From positions 1 to 15,425 of the forward strand of contig CALEDU010000087.1 in assembly GCA_937949455.1 (NCBI GenBank): 15,425 nt of DNA. Reading direction: 5' to 3'. The notes under the pieces were generated by a model. It worked only from the letters and a program-made list of their open reading frames with translations, made no database searches and had not been told where the DNA came from. Made by a program: the position numbers and the translations under genes. This document shows positions 14,667-15,425 of this stretch, piece after piece. The stretch comes from an uncultured Tepidimonas sp. (GTDB taxonomy: Bacteria > Pseudomonadota > Gammaproteobacteria > Burkholderiales > Burkholderiaceae_C). Position 1 is the first letter of the stretch. Each line of letters begins with the position of its first letter.

Positions 14667-15425
14667 ATGCACCCATCCCCTTCCTCGGATACCCCGGCCC
14701 AACACGTCTATGACGCGCTCATCATCGGCAGCGGACTGGCCGGCCTGACGACTGCGCTGCTGCTGCCGTCGAATTGGCGGGTGGCCATCGTCACCAAGCG
14801 TTCGATCAACGATGGTTCCAGCGGCTGGGCACAAGGGGGCATCGCCGCTGTGTTGGCCGAGGATGACAGCTTCCAGGACCACATCGAGGACACCATGGTG
14901 GCCGGTGCGGGCCTGTGCGAGCCGGAAGCGACGCGTTTTACCGTCGAACACGCGCCCGAGGCCATTGCCTGGCTGCGCGAGCTGGGCACCCCCTTTACCG
15001 TCGAAGGCGACGGCCTGCACCTGACGCGCGAAGGCGGGCACCGCCACCGCCGCATCGTGCACGCCGCCGACGCCACCGGCGCGGCCGTGCAGCACACGCT
15101 CATCGAACGGGTCCGCGCAGCCGCCAATATCGATGTATTCGAAACCCATGCGCTGGTGGACCTGATTCTGAGCGACCGTCACGCCGAGCGCCGCGAGCTG
15201 CCCCGACGCGTGCTGGGTGCCTATGTGCTGGACGTGGCCGGCGACCAGGTGGAAGTGTTTGCCGCGCCGCACACCATCTTATGTACGGGCGGCGCTGGCA
15301 AGGTGTATCTCTACACCTCCAATCCTGACACCGCCACCGGCGACGGCATCGCCGCGGCGTGGCGCGCGGGCTGCCGAGTGGCCAATATGGAGTTCATCCA
15401 GTTCCACCCGACCTGCCTGTACCAC
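14667..15425 (+). CDS. nadB: L-aspartate oxidase, 5' part (runs off the right edge)
   Basis: An FAD enzyme that oxidises L-aspartate to iminoaspartate, the first step of de novo NAD synthesis; NadA then uses the product. The visible 253 residues, about half the usual length, show the FAD-binding GSGLAG (21-26), a SSGWAQGGIAAV segment characteristic of the fumarate reductase/aspartate oxidase family, and GGHRHRRIVHAADATG (123-138) with conserved active-site His and Arg. The visible part ends in EFIQFHPTCLYH, also conserved. The frame is open to the last base. The ATG at 14667 lies 28 bases after scpA; its ribosome site is weak, and co-transcription with scpA is likely. Which of nadA or nadC is nearby cannot be seen. 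Confidence 0.96.
   Translation, partial: MHPSPSSDTPAQHVYDALIIGSGLAGLTTALLLPSNWRVAIVTKRSINDGSSGWAQGGIAAVLAEDDSFQDHIEDTMVAGAGLCEPEATRFTVEHAPEAIAWLRELGTPFTVEGDGLHLTREGGHRHRRIVHAADATGAAVQHTLIERVRAAANIDVFETHALVDLILSDRHAERRELPRRVLGAYVLDVAGDQVEVFAAPHTILCTGGAGKVYLYTSNPDTATGDGIAAAWRAGCRVANMEFIQFHPTCLYH

Overview
The window reads as chromosomal DNA of a GC-rich betaproteobacterium, most likely Burkholderiales. The pointers are a DUF3460 protein placed directly before scpA, a divergent mrp/metG pair, the type IVa minor-pilin operon layout, and high GC at third codon positions in the housekeeping genes. This assignment is inferred from gene content. I see no rRNA, tRNA, CRISPR array, insertion sequence or attachment site.

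Layout. (1) 1-663, minus strand: the 5' part of upp (uracil phosphoribosyltransferase, running off the left edge), preceded by an overlapping 52-codon small ORF with a near-perfect Shine-Dalgarno sequence. (2) 664-891: a divergent control region with short direct repeats and a possible -10 box. (3) 892-7446, plus strand: a tightly packed type IV pilus minor-pilin operon, fimT-pilV-pilW-pilX-pilY1-pilE, with ATGA overlaps at pilV/pilW and pilW/pilX and gaps of 3 to 13 bases at the other junctions. (4) 7627-8052, minus strand: the major pilin pilA, convergent with pilE, with a strong sigma-54 promoter match (15 of 16 positions) at 8110-8125. (5) 8372-9463, minus strand: the Fe-S carrier ATPase mrp/apbC, divergent from (6) metG (methionyl-tRNA synthetase, 9619-11727). 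(7) 11878-13545: a SulP-family anion transporter with a C-terminal STAS domain. (8) 13581-15425: a DUF3460 small protein, scpA (chromosome segregation) and the 5' half of nadB (L-aspartate oxidase).

How the genes work together. The fimT/pilV/pilW/pilX pseudopilins, pilE and the large PilY1 adhesin are expected to form the priming and tip complex of a type IVa pilus whose shaft is PilA. Tip set and shaft gene therefore sit next to each other, but on opposite strands and probably under different control. The sigma-54 element suggests PilS/PilR-RpoN regulation of pilA. The pil segment, above all pilY1, contains stretches of clearly lower GC than the housekeeping genes around it.

Novelty. The gene set is recognisable and largely conventional; I found no convincing undescribed system. 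The items most worth a second look are the small ORF coupled to upp, the pilA promoter with its adjacent 14-bp palindrome, a 12-bp perfect hairpin inside pilE, and the motif set of PilY1.
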